A DNA stretch of 13,524 nucleotides from Ruminococcaceae bacterium UBA3329 (GCA_002361875.1 DERX01000087.1:1-13524); one strand, 5' to 3'; numbered from the stretch's first letter, positions 1 through 6,928 are shown. Made by a program: numbers and translations. The notes: generated by a model from the letters alone, not told the origin.

Positions 1-28
1 CCATTTCTTCAAAAATCGTCTTTGCCAT
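1..28 (-). CDS. tnpV: TnpV-like protein, N-terminal codons only (runs off left edge)
   Basis: Reading leftward from an ATG at 28 gives MAKTIFEEM before the window ends. This matches the characteristic start of TnpV-type proteins of clostridial mobilizable transposons (Tn4451 family and related elements), as I recall them. A ribosome site (GAAAGGT, 41-47 on the minus strand) lies at good spacing, and the ATG is 10 bases after the mobV stop, so it is probably the next gene of the mobilization operon. The function of TnpV is not well defined. Only nine residues are visible, so the call rests on the start motif and the neighbourhood. Confidence 0.6.
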
Positions 29-37
29 TTTGTTTTT

Positions 38-1240
38 CTACCTTTCAAAATCATTATTTCTAATGCGCTTTGTGCGCTGATTAGACGGTTGTTTTGTGTG
101 CTTTCGTTGCTGTTCCTGCTCCTTTGCCTGTGAAACCAGAGCTTCAATTTGCTGACTTCCGAACACCTTGCGGAGCAATCTAAAATCCTTGTTTTCAGCC
201 CGAAGCGTAGTATTTTCATCAGTCAAACGGTCATTGATTTTGCTCAAACGCTCGTTCTCACGATAAAGGTTAGCGTTGGTATTATTAAGTCTGTGAAAGC
301 TGTCAAGAGCGTGATAATAACGGTAGAATACCTCTTTGATTACCTCTTTAAGCTTCTTTATCAGTGGGTCAACGAATTTCTGCTTATAGGATTTTGCCGA
401 CATTAAAGCAGGCGGATCGGGCAACTGAAAATCATTGTCAGTTTCAATGCGTTTCTCCAATTCTTCAATAACCTGTGTACCGTTATCATAGTTTTGAATA
501 CGGCTTTGCACCGTTTGAAACTCGTCTTTTTTCTCGGCGAGTTTATATTCAAGAACATTCAGTTCTTTCTCTCGTTCCTGCTTTTTATAGTCGAGAACAG
601 ACAGATGTTTTTCGTGAGTCCCCTTGTGTTCCCACTCAATTCCGTGGCGTTCCATAACAAACGCAAGTGCAGATTTTTCTGCACTGACCCACTGATTCCA
701 TTCGGTATCTCCACGGGTTCCGCCCTTAAAACCTTGGGCGGCAAGAGCCTGTTTTAGAGATACTCTTGTTTCAAGTCCACGCTTGCTACCCGTGGTAAAC
801 GGTACAAAATCAATGTGCAGGTGAGGTGTTGCTTCGTCCATATGAAGATGAGCCGAGAACACCTTTAACTGAGGATTTCTTTCCTGAAACCCACGATAGT
901 ATTCATCTAAAATTTGGCGGGCAAGCTCTCCGTTTTCACTTTCAGCACTCATATTTTCCTTATCGCCTATCTGTAAAATCAGTTCGTGAAACGGCTTTTC
1001 TTGCTTGGAATTTCTGATTTTTTCATAATAGTTTTCTATCTTGCGGTCGGCTCTTGTCTGCTTATCGTTATATTTTTTCAGAGCATCATTAAACAATTCG
1101 TGATAGACTTTTTTGATATTTTCATTGCAGTAGTCGATATTGAGATGCGTTCGGTTACCGTCAACATTTTCCGCTTTGAACTTGCGGCTGTTATGATTGA
1201 CAGAGCCTTTACCAACCATTACGCTTATCGTTCTTTTCAT
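38..1240 (-). CDS. mobV: MobV-family relaxase (Pre/Mob plasmid recombination protein)
   Basis: A 400-residue protein of the Mob_Pre family, which nicks DNA at oriT and leads the strand during mobilization using a pore supplied by another element. The N-terminus (VNHNSRKF, about residues 14-21) fits motif I. The histidine metal-binding motif HLHMDEATPHLH is at residues 131-142. From about residue 220 to the end the protein is charged and predicted to be coiled coil, ending in a basic tail, as is usual for MobV. The ATG at 1240 is preceded by a GGATGTGAG ribosome site. It lies downstream of the RepA-like gene with a 244-bp gap packed with inverted repeats (candidate oriT), and upstream of tnpV. 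The protein appears intact, with full-length motifs. Relaxase activity is inferred from the family. Confidence 0.93.
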   Translation of the reverse strand: MKRTISVMVGKGSVNHNSRKFKAENVDGNRTHLNIDYCNENIKKVYHELFNDALKKYNDKQTRADRKIENYYEKIRNSKQEKPFHELILQIGDKENMSAESENGELARQILDEYYRGFQERNPQLKVFSAHLHMDEATPHLHIDFVPFTTGSKRGLETRVSLKQALAAQGFKGGTRGDTEWNQWVSAEKSALAFVMERHGIEWEHKGTHEKHLSVLDYKKQEREKELNVLEYKLAEKKDEFQTVQSRIQNYDNGTQVIEELEKRIETDNDFQLPDPPALMSAKSYKQKFVDPLIKKLKEVIKEVFYRYYHALDSFHRLNNTNANLYRENERLSKINDRLTDENTTLRAENKDFRLLRKVFGSQQIEALVSQAKEQEQQRKHTKQPSNQRTKRIRNNDFER

Positions 1241-1261
1241 AAAATCTCACATCCTTTCCTT

Positions 1262-1350
1262 ATCCGGCGTCAGCCGGGATTCTGTTACTCTTGTCAAGAG
1301 TAACGCAAAAGCACTTTTGACAGCCTACTGCCATCAAAAGGTGCTGTTGC
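1262..1350. other. Candidate oriT: stacked inverted repeats upstream of mobV
   Basis: Three inverted repeats sit just upstream of the mobV start. The first is CCGGC/GCCGG (1264-1277, loop 4). The second is GTTACTCTT/AAGAGTAAC (1284-1304, perfect 9-bp arms, 3-base loop). The third is a long imperfect pair, 1305-1320 with 1334-1350, matching except for one substitution and one extra base. MobV relaxases are known to act at inverted-repeat origins next to their own gene, so this is the natural place for the nick. The nick position cannot be read from the sequence. Confidence 0.5.
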
Positions 1351-1360
1351 GCTCTCCGAG

Positions 1361-1438
1361 GGGGTGCGGGGCGTTGCCCCGTTGTCTTCGGACAACTCCC
1401 CAGCAGAGGCGCCCTTTGAAAAGGGTACCCTGCACCCC
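1361..1438. repeat. GC-rich multi-hairpin block between mobV and the repA-like gene
   Basis: This is a GC-rich island in AT-rich surroundings. GGGGTGC (1361-1367) pairs with GCACCCC (1432-1438). It encloses CGGGGC/GCCCCG (1367-1381), GTTGTC/GACAAC closed by a TTCG loop (1381-1396), and CCCTT/AAGGG (about 1412-1425). A cruciform or multi-branched single strand could form here. It may belong to the transfer or replication origin or act as a transcriptional barrier. Function is not shown. Confidence 0.5.
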
Positions 1439-1454
1439 GCCGAAACTTTAATGC

Positions 1455-1528
1455 GTGACAAACCGTGACGGTGGTGACGGTGTTTTAGACATCGCCGCCG
1501 TTCTCAAAAAGATTGTCACGGTCGTCAC
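1455..1528. repeat. Cluster of GTGAC/GTCAC pentamers at the end of the repA-like gene
   Basis: GTGAC occurs at 1455, 1465 and 1474, and its complement GTCAC at 1515 and 1524, with 9-10 base spacing inside each group. The two groups face each other as GTGAC-N5-GTGAC against its inverse. The cluster straddles the stop codon of the ATPase gene. Iteron-like binding by a replication or relaxosome protein is one explanation; the sites inside the coding region could also be chance. Confidence 0.35.
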
Positions 1529-2690
1529 ACATTGACACGTCCTCCGCAACGTTTTCTCGCCAAAGAGAAATTTTGCGTCCGCCGTGTGTGCGGCTTGCTT
1601 TGTAATGAATGCCATAATCCTTAAGCAGCCGCCCTGCGTTGATACTCAGCCTCAGCGAGAGGACATTCGGCTTTATATCCAAGCCAAGTCTCACGCACAA
1701 CTCGGATGCTGTTCCGTCCCAACCATTACTGCCCGAAGAAAGAATAGTTGATATTTTTTCAAGCAGTGGATCAGGCGGTTCCACCCAAAGCTCGGTCTCC
1801 GATTTTTCAAACTCCCATACCAATCGCTGTAGGTCACGCACAAGATGAATGCGTTGATCCTGCTGATCTCTGCCGACGATGTCAAGCGTAGCGGCGTTGG
1901 AGGTTCGTTTTTCTTTACTGAGAACGAAAGCGCCGTCTGCCGCACCGAGCAAACCGTTAGTGCCTGAGATAGTATCGAACTTATCATCTGCCTGCTGTTT
2001 TCGGGTGTGATGAACAATGAGCATTGTGACTTTGTAATTGTCAGCAAGAGCTTTCAGCTTTGCAACGACATCGTAATCGCTGCCATAGCTGTAATCCGCA
2101 CCGCCAGTCTCTCGAACACGCTTGAGGGTGTCGATTATGACAAGACCTGTATCGGGGTGTTCCTGTATAAAACCTCTTATCTGATCTTCCAAACCGCCGT
2201 TTACGGTTTTGCATTGCGTTGCAAAATACAGGTTGTCCGTTCCATCAGCGCCGAACATTTGATAGAGCCTGCGCTGTAAGCGGGGGTAATCATCTTCAAG
2301 TGCAAAATAAAGAACGGTTGCCTTGCGTACTCTGTAATTCCAAAGCGGCGTTCCCGTGCTGATGTGATAGGCAAGCTGTGCCATCATAAAACTTTTTCCC
2401 ACTTTAGGAGAACCTGCGAACAGGTAGGTTCCCCTGTAAAGCAGTCCGTCTATTAACGATTCCTGTGCTTCAAAATCTATATCATACAGTGCCGACATTG
2501 AAACAGTTTTTAGATATGACGGATCCATTTGCCTCAGCATTTCTCTTTGCATTTCACGGAAACTTTCGTCCAAGCCCTTGAAGTTTTCGTTATTATCGGT
2601 TATACTATTGTTAGTACATTTTTGGATTGACTGCTCCGTATCTGCGCCAACAGATACATTCGGAGCGGTCATTTCTTTTTTATCTATCAT
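1485..2690 (-). CDS. RepA-like hexameric ATPase/helicase of the RecA/KaiC fold
   Basis: A 401-residue P-loop protein of the plasmid RepA/AAA_25 type. Walker A is GSPKVGKS (residues 93-100), an acidic ALEDD follows at about 130-134, and Walker B is LVIIDTL (D187). A conserved VHHTRK stretch lies near residue 225, and a winged-helix-like C-terminal region follows 310. Proteins of this type act as replicative helicases of RSF1010-like plasmids or as accessory ATPases of mobilizable elements. Its ATG overlaps the stop of the MobC-like gene (ATGA, 2687-2690), so translation is probably coupled. With MobC and MobV it suggests a plasmid-like transfer and replication module inside an integrated element. 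Whether it supports autonomous replication is inference. Confidence 0.85.
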   Translation of the reverse strand: MIDKKEMTAPNVSVGADTEQSIQKCTNNSITDNNENFKGLDESFREMQREMLRQMDPSYLKTVSMSALYDIDFEAQESLIDGLLYRGTYLFAGSPKVGKSFMMAQLAYHISTGTPLWNYRVRKATVLYFALEDDYPRLQRRLYQMFGADGTDNLYFATQCKTVNGGLEDQIRGFIQEHPDTGLVIIDTLKRVRETGGADYSYGSDYDVVAKLKALADNYKVTMLIVHHTRKQQADDKFDTISGTNGLLGAADGAFVLSKEKRTSNAATLDIVGRDQQDQRIHLVRDLQRLVWEFEKSETELWVEPPDPLLEKISTILSSGSNGWDGTASELCVRLGLDIKPNVLSLRLSINAGRLLKDYGIHYKASRTHGGRKISLWRENVAEDVSMCDDRDNLFENGGDV

Positions 2691-3013
2691 TCTGATTCCT
2701 CCTTTAATCCGCCGAGAATATCGGCTATCATTTCAATTATATCGAGCAACTCATCGTTCACTTTACTCCCTGCCTCAATGCGCTGTAATTCTGTAAGCAC
2801 CTCGGCAAGTTGATTCTGCAAGGCCTTGAACACTCTCGGATTGCCCTGAACAACAATATCTTTGTGGGTAAGTCGCCTTGTTATATAATCCTGCTTAGTA
2901 AGCCCTGAGAGTTGTACATAAGTTTCAATTTGCTTATCTTCCTCCGGCGATACACGAAACGCTACAGTTTTGTTACGCCATCGGTTATGCTCATCTCTGT
3001 TTTTCAGTGACAT
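2687..3013 (-). CDS. MobC-like relaxosome accessory protein
   Basis: A 108-residue protein with an N-terminal ribbon-helix-helix-like segment (KTVAFRVSPEEDKQIETYV, about residues 15-33, then LTKQDYITRRL) and a helical C-terminal half. This is the pattern of small mobilization proteins that bind oriT and assist the relaxase. The start codon is one base after the integrase stop, with a GGGGCGAG ribosome site inside the end of the integrase gene. The 3' end overlaps the RepA-like start by 4 bases. It is therefore the middle gene of an int-mobC-repA operon. The assignment rests on the fold pattern and context. Confidence 0.75.
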   Translation of the reverse strand: MSLKNRDEHNRWRNKTVAFRVSPEEDKQIETYVQLSGLTKQDYITRRLTHKDIVVQGNPRVFKALQNQLAEVLTELQRIEAGSKVNDELLDIIEMIADILGGLKEESE

Positions 3014-3014
3014 T

Positions 3015-4088
3015 TTACTCGCCCCTTTCCATATCTAACTTATCTGCCATTTCAGCTTGCTTTGACGGGAACAAATGCGCATAGTTGTAAGTTATATCAA
3101 TACTTTCATGTCCCACACGGTCTGCAATAGCCGTTGCAGAGAATCCCATATCAATCAGCAAACTAACGTGGCTATGGCGAATATCGTGAATGCGAATTCT
3201 CTTTACGCCTGCTTCTTTTGCGCCTCTGTCCATTTCTCTGTGCAGATAGCTTTTTGTAACAGGAAACATTCTGTCCTCCAAACCTACATCGTAGAGCATT
3301 TTCAGATAGTCCTGCATTTCATCACAAAGGAACTTCGGCAATTGAATCGTGCGGATGCTTTTTTCTGTTTTCGGGGAAGTAATAATATCTCTGCCGTTTA
3401 AGTGCTGAAACGATTTATTGATTGTAACCGTTCGCTTTTCAAAATCGAAATCAGCAGGGGTAAGAGCTAACAGCTCGCCCTCACGGATACCCGTCCAATA
3501 CAGCATTTCAAATGCATAGTATGACATCGGCTTATCCATCATCACATCAGCAAACTTCAAATATTCCTCTTTCGTCCAGAAGAGCATTTCACGATTTTTC
3601 TTTTTACCCATACTGCCAGCCTTTTGACAAGGGTTTTCTTTCAGGTTGTAGTACCTGACAGCGTGGTTAAATATCGCAGATAGCTGATTGTGAATTGTTT
3701 TCAAATATACGGGAGAATAGGGCTTGCCGTTATTGTCCTTATAATTGATAAGCTCATTTTGCCAAGTGATTATTTGTTGTGCGGTTATATTGCTCATCTT
3801 CAGCTTCCCGAAATAGGGAATTAGTTTTGTTTGGATAATATGTTCTTTCGTTGCCCAAGTGTTCTCCTTAATACGAGACTGCATATCCTCGGTATAATGC
3901 TGCACAAAGCTCTTAAAGTTCATATCCAAATCACCGCCCAGCTTGTTAAGCTGTTCTCGCTCCCAAGCCTGAGCTTCACGCTTTGTTTTGAACCCTCGTT
4001 TCTGCGACTGCTTGCGTTCACCGTTCCAATCGGTGTAACGGTAAAGCACTCGCCAAGTGTTTGTTTTTTCTTCTTTATATACCGCCAT
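3015..4088 (-). CDS. int: Tyrosine recombinase (integrase) of the guaA-targeting element
   Basis: A 357-residue phage/ICE-type integrase. The N-terminal arm-binding domain (residues 1-55) carries the YRYTDWNGERKQ pattern, a SAM-like core-binding domain spans about 58-155, and the catalytic domain about 170-345. Catalytic residues are visible: R202 (TGIREGELL), K240 (TSPK), H301 and R304 (HDIRHSH), H327 (VGHES) and Y336 (NYAHLF). All are present, so the enzyme should be active. It follows the small HTH gene by 3 bases, with GAGAGGG as ribosome site in the end of that gene, so both are expressed from the promoter at 4447-4475. It probably integrates the element at the 3' end of guaA, about 1.2 kb from its own start codon; the target is inferred from position. 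Confidence 0.94.
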   Translation of the reverse strand: MAVYKEEKTNTWRVLYRYTDWNGERKQSQKRGFKTKREAQAWEREQLNKLGGDLDMNFKSFVQHYTEDMQSRIKENTWATKEHIIQTKLIPYFGKLKMSNITAQQIITWQNELINYKDNNGKPYSPVYLKTIHNQLSAIFNHAVRYYNLKENPCQKAGSMGKKKNREMLFWTKEEYLKFADVMMDKPMSYYAFEMLYWTGIREGELLALTPADFDFEKRTVTINKSFQHLNGRDIITSPKTEKSIRTIQLPKFLCDEMQDYLKMLYDVGLEDRMFPVTKSYLHREMDRGAKEAGVKRIRIHDIRHSHVSLLIDMGFSATAIADRVGHESIDITYNYAHLFPSKQAEMADKLDMERGE

Positions 4089-4091
4089 TGT

Positions 4092-4289
4092 TTAATCCCT
4101 CTCTTTCTTAGTTGCACCGTAGCAGGTGCGTTCCATAAAATATTGTTTATTCACTCGCCCTGAAATTGTCATAAACCCTTTTTCTTTCAGTTCGGCATTT
4201 AACTTTTGGACGATTTTGTAGGCATAGGATTTGGAAACACCCAATTCCTGTGCCACCTCATCAACTCTCATAAAGCTTGTACTTTCCAT
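4092..4289 (-). CDS. xis: Small HTH protein, probable excisionase/recombination directionality factor
   Basis: A 65-residue protein with a MerR/HTH_17-like helix-turn-helix (VDEVAQELGVSKSYAYKIV, about residues 9-27) and a short basic tail. Proteins of this size and type immediately upstream of tyrosine integrases usually act as excisionases or DNA-bending partners. It starts at an ATG preceded by AAGGGGGTGATT and stops 3 bases before the integrase. It could instead be a plain regulator; the location next to int favours Xis. Confidence 0.75.
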   Translation of the reverse strand: MESTSFMRVDEVAQELGVSKSYAYKIVQKLNAELKEKGFMTISGRVNKQYFMERTCYGATKKERD

Positions 4290-4412
4290 TTAATCACCCC
4301 CTTTACTCGATTTTTGATAATTCGATTATTTAGTGTCGGAGAACTTTCTGACCGCATTCCGATTTGCCCGAGCGGATATGCCATTACCGTGACATATGAC
4401 GGTTATTCAGTT

Positions 4413-4445
4413 GTTAAGCAAATAACCTAACGCTATTTGCTTAAC
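4413..4445. promoter_or_regulatory. Perfect 12-bp inverted repeat at the start of the xis-int transcript
   Basis: GTTAAGCAAATA (4413-4424) and TATTTGCTTAAC (4434-4445) are perfect complements with a 9-base spacer. The repeat lies directly downstream of the minus-strand -10 box (4447-4452) and so covers the expected start of the xis-int transcript. It is either an operator for the XRE regulator or another protein, or a 5'-end RNA hairpin. About 120 bases of leader with a further small dyad (ACCGT/ACGGT, about 4387-4404) follow before the xis start. Confidence 0.6.
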
Positions 4446-4446
4446 T

Positions 4447-4475
4447 ATTATACTAAACAAATTCCGTAAAGTCAA
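4447..4475 (-). promoter_or_regulatory. Promoter of the xis-int-mobC-repA operon
   Basis: On the minus strand TTGACT (4470-4475) and TATAAT (4447-4452) are separated by exactly 17 bases, a near-consensus housekeeping promoter. ACTAAACA (4452-4459) on the plus strand overlaps the -10 box and spacer. The same octamer lies in the divergent XRE promoter. Confidence 0.8.
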
Positions 4476-4517
4476 GTGACTTTTGAGAAAATATTTACTT
4501 TTTTTGCTTTGGTTATC

Positions 4518-4547
4518 TTGACATACACTAAACATATATGATATACT
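4518..4547 (+). promoter_or_regulatory. Promoter of the XRE regulator gene
   Basis: TTGACA (4518-4523) and TATACT (4542-4547) are separated by 18 bases, about 35 bases upstream of the start codon. ACTAAACA (4527-4534) lies in the spacer, matching the copy in the divergent xis-int promoter, so one repressor may bind both. Confidence 0.75.
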
Positions 4548-4582
4548 TATTGCATATTACATAAACAAGGAGTGTAATTGCT

Positions 4583-5113
4583 ATGGCAATCGGTGAAAGA
4601 ATTCGTTTCTTCCGCAATCTGCGGGGAATGACACAAAAATATTTAGGAACGGTAGTCGGCTTTCCCGAAAAGACCGCTGACATCCGTATGGCGCAATATG
4701 AATCAGGCTCAAGAACGCCGAAAGCTGATTTAACAGAAAGTCTTGCCGGTGTGCTTGGAGTTTCGCCGCTGGCTCTGTCTGTGCCCGACATTGACAGCTA
4801 TCTTGGTTTAATGCACACGCTGTTTACATTAGAGGACAGATACGGATTGACAATAGAAAAGACGGAAAACGGTGTTTCAATTTATGCAGACCCTAAAAAG
4901 GGAACGGATGCAGCAGAGCTTTCGGAAATGTTAAATGCGTGGGCGGAACAATCCGAAAAATATCATAACGGCGATATTAACCGTGACGATTATGATAAGT
5001 GGCGTTATAACTACCCGAAATATGATGAAACTTCCGGCTATGTAAAAGTACCGTCACAAGAAGTAAACGAAGCTATGCTTGAAGCTTTCAAAGACAAATT
5101 GAAAAACGACTAA
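4583..5113 (+). CDS. XRE-family transcriptional regulator of the element
   Basis: A 176-residue protein with an N-terminal Cro/CI-type helix-turn-helix (residues about 5-60: IRFFRNLRGMTQKYLG, then the recognition region and QYESGSRTPKADL). The C-terminal part, about 80-176, is acidic and of unknown function. No metallopeptidase HExxH motif is visible, so it is not an ImmA/ImmR-fused type. The ATG at 4583 has AAGGAG at 4569-4574. It is transcribed away from xis-int from a divergent promoter, the usual layout for a repressor that controls excision, and ends just before a strong terminator. Its operators are probably the ACTAAACA copies or the 12-bp dyad in the shared control region. Confidence 0.88.
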   Translation: MAIGERIRFFRNLRGMTQKYLGTVVGFPEKTADIRMAQYESGSRTPKADLTESLAGVLGVSPLALSVPDIDSYLGLMHTLFTLEDRYGLTIEKTENGVSIYADPKKGTDAAELSEMLNAWAEQSEKYHNGDINRDDYDKWRYNYPKYDETSGYVKVPSQEVNEAMLEAFKDKLKND

Positions 5114-5128
5114 ATTCAGACATAAGAA

Positions 5129-5167
5129 AAAGAGCTATCAGACTTTCAAAAAATCTGATAGCTCTTT
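5129..5167. terminator. Strong bidirectional Rho-independent terminator
   Basis: AAAGAGCTATCAGA (5129-5142) and TCTGATAGCTCTTT (5154-5167) form a perfect 14-bp stem with an 11-base loop. T-rich tracts follow on the plus strand, and TTTTTC on the minus strand. It can end the XRE transcript and also stop readthrough from guaA into the element. Confidence 0.9.
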
Positions 5168-5189
5168 ACTTTTACAATAATTCAAATAA

Positions 5190-5208
5190 TGTTGCCATTT
5201 TGTTGCCA
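5190..5208. repeat. Tandem TGTTGCCA repeats, candidate integrase arm sites
   Basis: TGTTGCCA occurs at 5190-5197 and again at 5201-5208, 11 bases apart, so both lie on the same face of the helix. They sit about 60 bases from the expected crossover at the end of guaA. Short direct repeats of this kind are typical binding sites for the N-terminal domain of tyrosine integrases. Confidence 0.5.
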
Positions 5209-5239
5209 CAGAGGGCTTTCAAACGGCGAATAGCCTTTA

Positions 5240-5285
5240 TTCACGGACTTTTTCACGGGTGTGAAATCATTCCCACTCAATTGTA
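5240..5285. other. Element-chromosome junction (attachment site) at the guaA 3' end
   Basis: The last codons and stop of guaA (minus-strand GAGTGGGAATGA) are a known integration target for genomic islands and integrative elements. The element gene block ends immediately next to them here. Just outside the stop codon are TTCACGG repeated with a 12-base period (5240 and 5252) and a TTTCAC/GTGAAA dyad (5251-5266), plausible core-flanking Int sites. The second att copy should lie beyond the left edge, so the crossover cannot be fixed. Confidence 0.55.
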
Positions 5286-6250
5286 GCTATTGGTTTGGGG
5301 GAGATGTCGTAAAGGACACGGTTTACGCCGGCGACCTCGTTCAAAATTCTGTCACGGATTTTGAAGAGAATGTCATAGGGAATTTCTTCAACGGTTGCGC
5401 TCATGGCGTCAACCGTATTAACTGCACGCAGGATTACGGGCCAATCCCAAAGTCTTTTGCCGTCCTTAACGCCTGTTGATTTGAAATCGGGCACAACGGT
5501 GAAATACTGCCAAACTTTACCTTGGAAGCCTGCATTTGCAAATTCCTCACGGAGAATTGCGTCGGATTCACGCACAGCCTCAAGTCTGTCACGGGTAATT
5601 GCGCCTACACAGCGAACGCCCAGTCCGGGGCCGGGGAACGGCTGACGCTCAACCATTGATTCGGGGAGTCCCAAAGCTTTACCAACAACTCTTACCTCAT
5701 CTTTGAAGAGAAGTTTAACAGGCTCAACAAGCTCAAAATTAAGGTCTTCGGGAAGTCCGCCTACATTGTGGTGCGCCTTAACGCCGTCGCTTTCAAGAAT
5801 GTCGGGGTAAATTGTGCCCTGTGCAAGAAATTCAACTCCTTGGAACTTTCTTGCCTCTTCAACGAAAACATCGATAAACTCTTTGCCTATAATTTTTCTC
5901 TTTGTTTCAGGCTCTGCAACTCCTTTAAGCTTGTCAAGGAAACGGTCGATAGCGTCAACATAAACAAGGTTTGCGTCCATTTCCTCTTTGAAAACCTTAA
6001 CAACCTGCTCGGGCTCGCCTTTTCTTAAAAGCCCGTGGTTAACATGAACGCATACAAGCTGTTTGCCGATAGCTTTAATAAGAAGAGCGGCAACAACTGA
6101 CGAGTCAACACCGCCCGAAAGCGCCAAAAGAACTTTCTTGTCGCCGACCTGAGCACGTACGGCTTCAATTTGCTCTGCAATAAAAGCGTCTGCTAATTCT
6201 TTTGTAGTGATTCGAGCCATAGACTCGGGTCTTACATTGCTATTTTGCAT
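5267..6250 (-). CDS. guaA: GMP synthase, ATP-pyrophosphatase/dimerization subunit (no glutaminase domain)
   Basis: A 327-residue protein that adenylates XMP at the expense of ATP and aminates it to GMP, in the final step of guanine nucleotide synthesis. The PP-loop LSGGVDSS lies near residue 44, QPFPGPGLGVR marks the linker to the dimerization domain, and the end KPIATIEWE is the canonical GMP synthetase C-terminus. The usual bacterial enzyme is about 510 residues with an N-terminal class I glutamine amidotransferase of about 190 residues. That domain is absent, and the upstream DNA is an AT-rich intergenic region rather than a broken remainder. The protein therefore resembles the archaeal-type B subunit and probably works with a separate glutaminase. 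I chose the ATG at 6250 because GGGAG sits 8 bases upstream; an in-frame ATG at 6265 would include that ribosome site. The end of the gene borders the integrated element but is intact. Confidence 0.9.
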   Translation of the reverse strand: MQNSNVRPESMARITTKELADAFIAEQIEAVRAQVGDKKVLLALSGGVDSSVVAALLIKAIGKQLVCVHVNHGLLRKGEPEQVVKVFKEEMDANLVYVDAIDRFLDKLKGVAEPETKRKIIGKEFIDVFVEEARKFQGVEFLAQGTIYPDILESDGVKAHHNVGGLPEDLNFELVEPVKLLFKDEVRVVGKALGLPESMVERQPFPGPGLGVRCVGAITRDRLEAVRESDAILREEFANAGFQGKVWQYFTVVPDFKSTGVKDGKRLWDWPVILRAVNTVDAMSATVEEIPYDILFKIRDRILNEVAGVNRVLYDISPKPIATIEWE

Positions 6251-6337
6251 ATTTAAAACTCCCATTCAATAATTTTGGAAATATTGTAGCATATTCAGTC
6301 GAATTTTTCTATATGTATTGCAAATTATTTTATAAAA

Positions 6338-6928
6338 TTATATACTGCCCGAAACTATCAAACTGAAAATTATTCCGCCCAAAAATCCCGATGAATGTTC
6401 GAGACGGTCGATTCGGTTTATGAACATACCTGCGACTGTGTAAACCCCTATGTACGCAATGAAAACAGGGTGCAGGGAAGAGAACATAACGGTATGCTCT
6501 TTTACTGCGACAAAAATGAACATTGCTATTAGACCGTATATTCCTGTTGACGCTCCCTGACCGTCGCAAAACTTCATTCCGAATGCCATAAAAATTCCCG
6601 AGCAAAGCGCCGAAAAGAAGAAGCACAAGGCGGTTTTGGCAGTGCCTACTGTGGTTTCAAGGGCGAAGCCCACTGCGAGCGTGGCGGTACAGTTAAATAT
6701 TAAATGCGGAAACCCTACGTGCAGAAAGACTTGTGAAAAAAGCCGCCAGATTTGCCCTTTTTTTATCTTGGAATAGTCAAGCTTTAATGCCTTTGTAATA
6801 TACCCCGTTTTGTCGCCGTCAATCAAATGTGCTTTTGTTAAGATTTTTGTGCCCTTGGGCAGTAAAACGAAGGTATCAAGAATAAATATAACGGTTATTA
6901 CAATGACAAATGCTACTGTGAACGGCAT
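6338..6928 (-). CDS. Rhomboid-family intramembrane serine protease
   Basis: A 196-residue polytopic membrane protein with about six hydrophobic segments. Rhomboid signatures are in order: WRLFSQVFLHVGFPHLIFN (residues 61-79, with H75 and N79 as oxyanion residues), GASTGIYGL with catalytic serine S127, and HSSGFLGG with catalytic histidine H178. The residue after the serine is T rather than the common G, a tolerated variation. Rhomboids cut transmembrane segments within the membrane; the substrate is unknown. The ATG at 6928 has AAGGATG upstream. It lies 87 bp upstream of guaA on the same strand and might be co-transcribed, although the gap could hold a guaA promoter. Confidence 0.9.
   Translation of the reverse strand: MPFTVAFVIVITVIFILDTFVLLPKGTKILTKAHLIDGDKTGYITKALKLDYSKIKKGQIWRLFSQVFLHVGFPHLIFNCTATLAVGFALETTVGTAKTALCFFFSALCSGIFMAFGMKFCDGQGASTGIYGLIAMFIFVAVKEHTVMFSSLHPVFIAYIGVYTVAGMFINRIDRLEHSSGFLGGIIFSLIVSGSI

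Noticed and set aside
629..641. A 13-base match between the mobV gene and the guaA 3' end (TTCCCACTCAATT), a possible second att site
   Set aside because: It lies inside an intact relaxase gene and encodes IEWE in both genes in the same frame. A crossover here would cut mobV. Chance similarity is more likely.
826..1303. Several plus-strand open frames opposite mobV
   Set aside because: They are antisense to a well-supported relaxase gene and have no domain content or ribosome sites.
5190..5208. CRISPR-like repeats
   Set aside because: Only two 8-base copies with a 3-base gap; no array and no cas gene. Integrase arm sites fit better.
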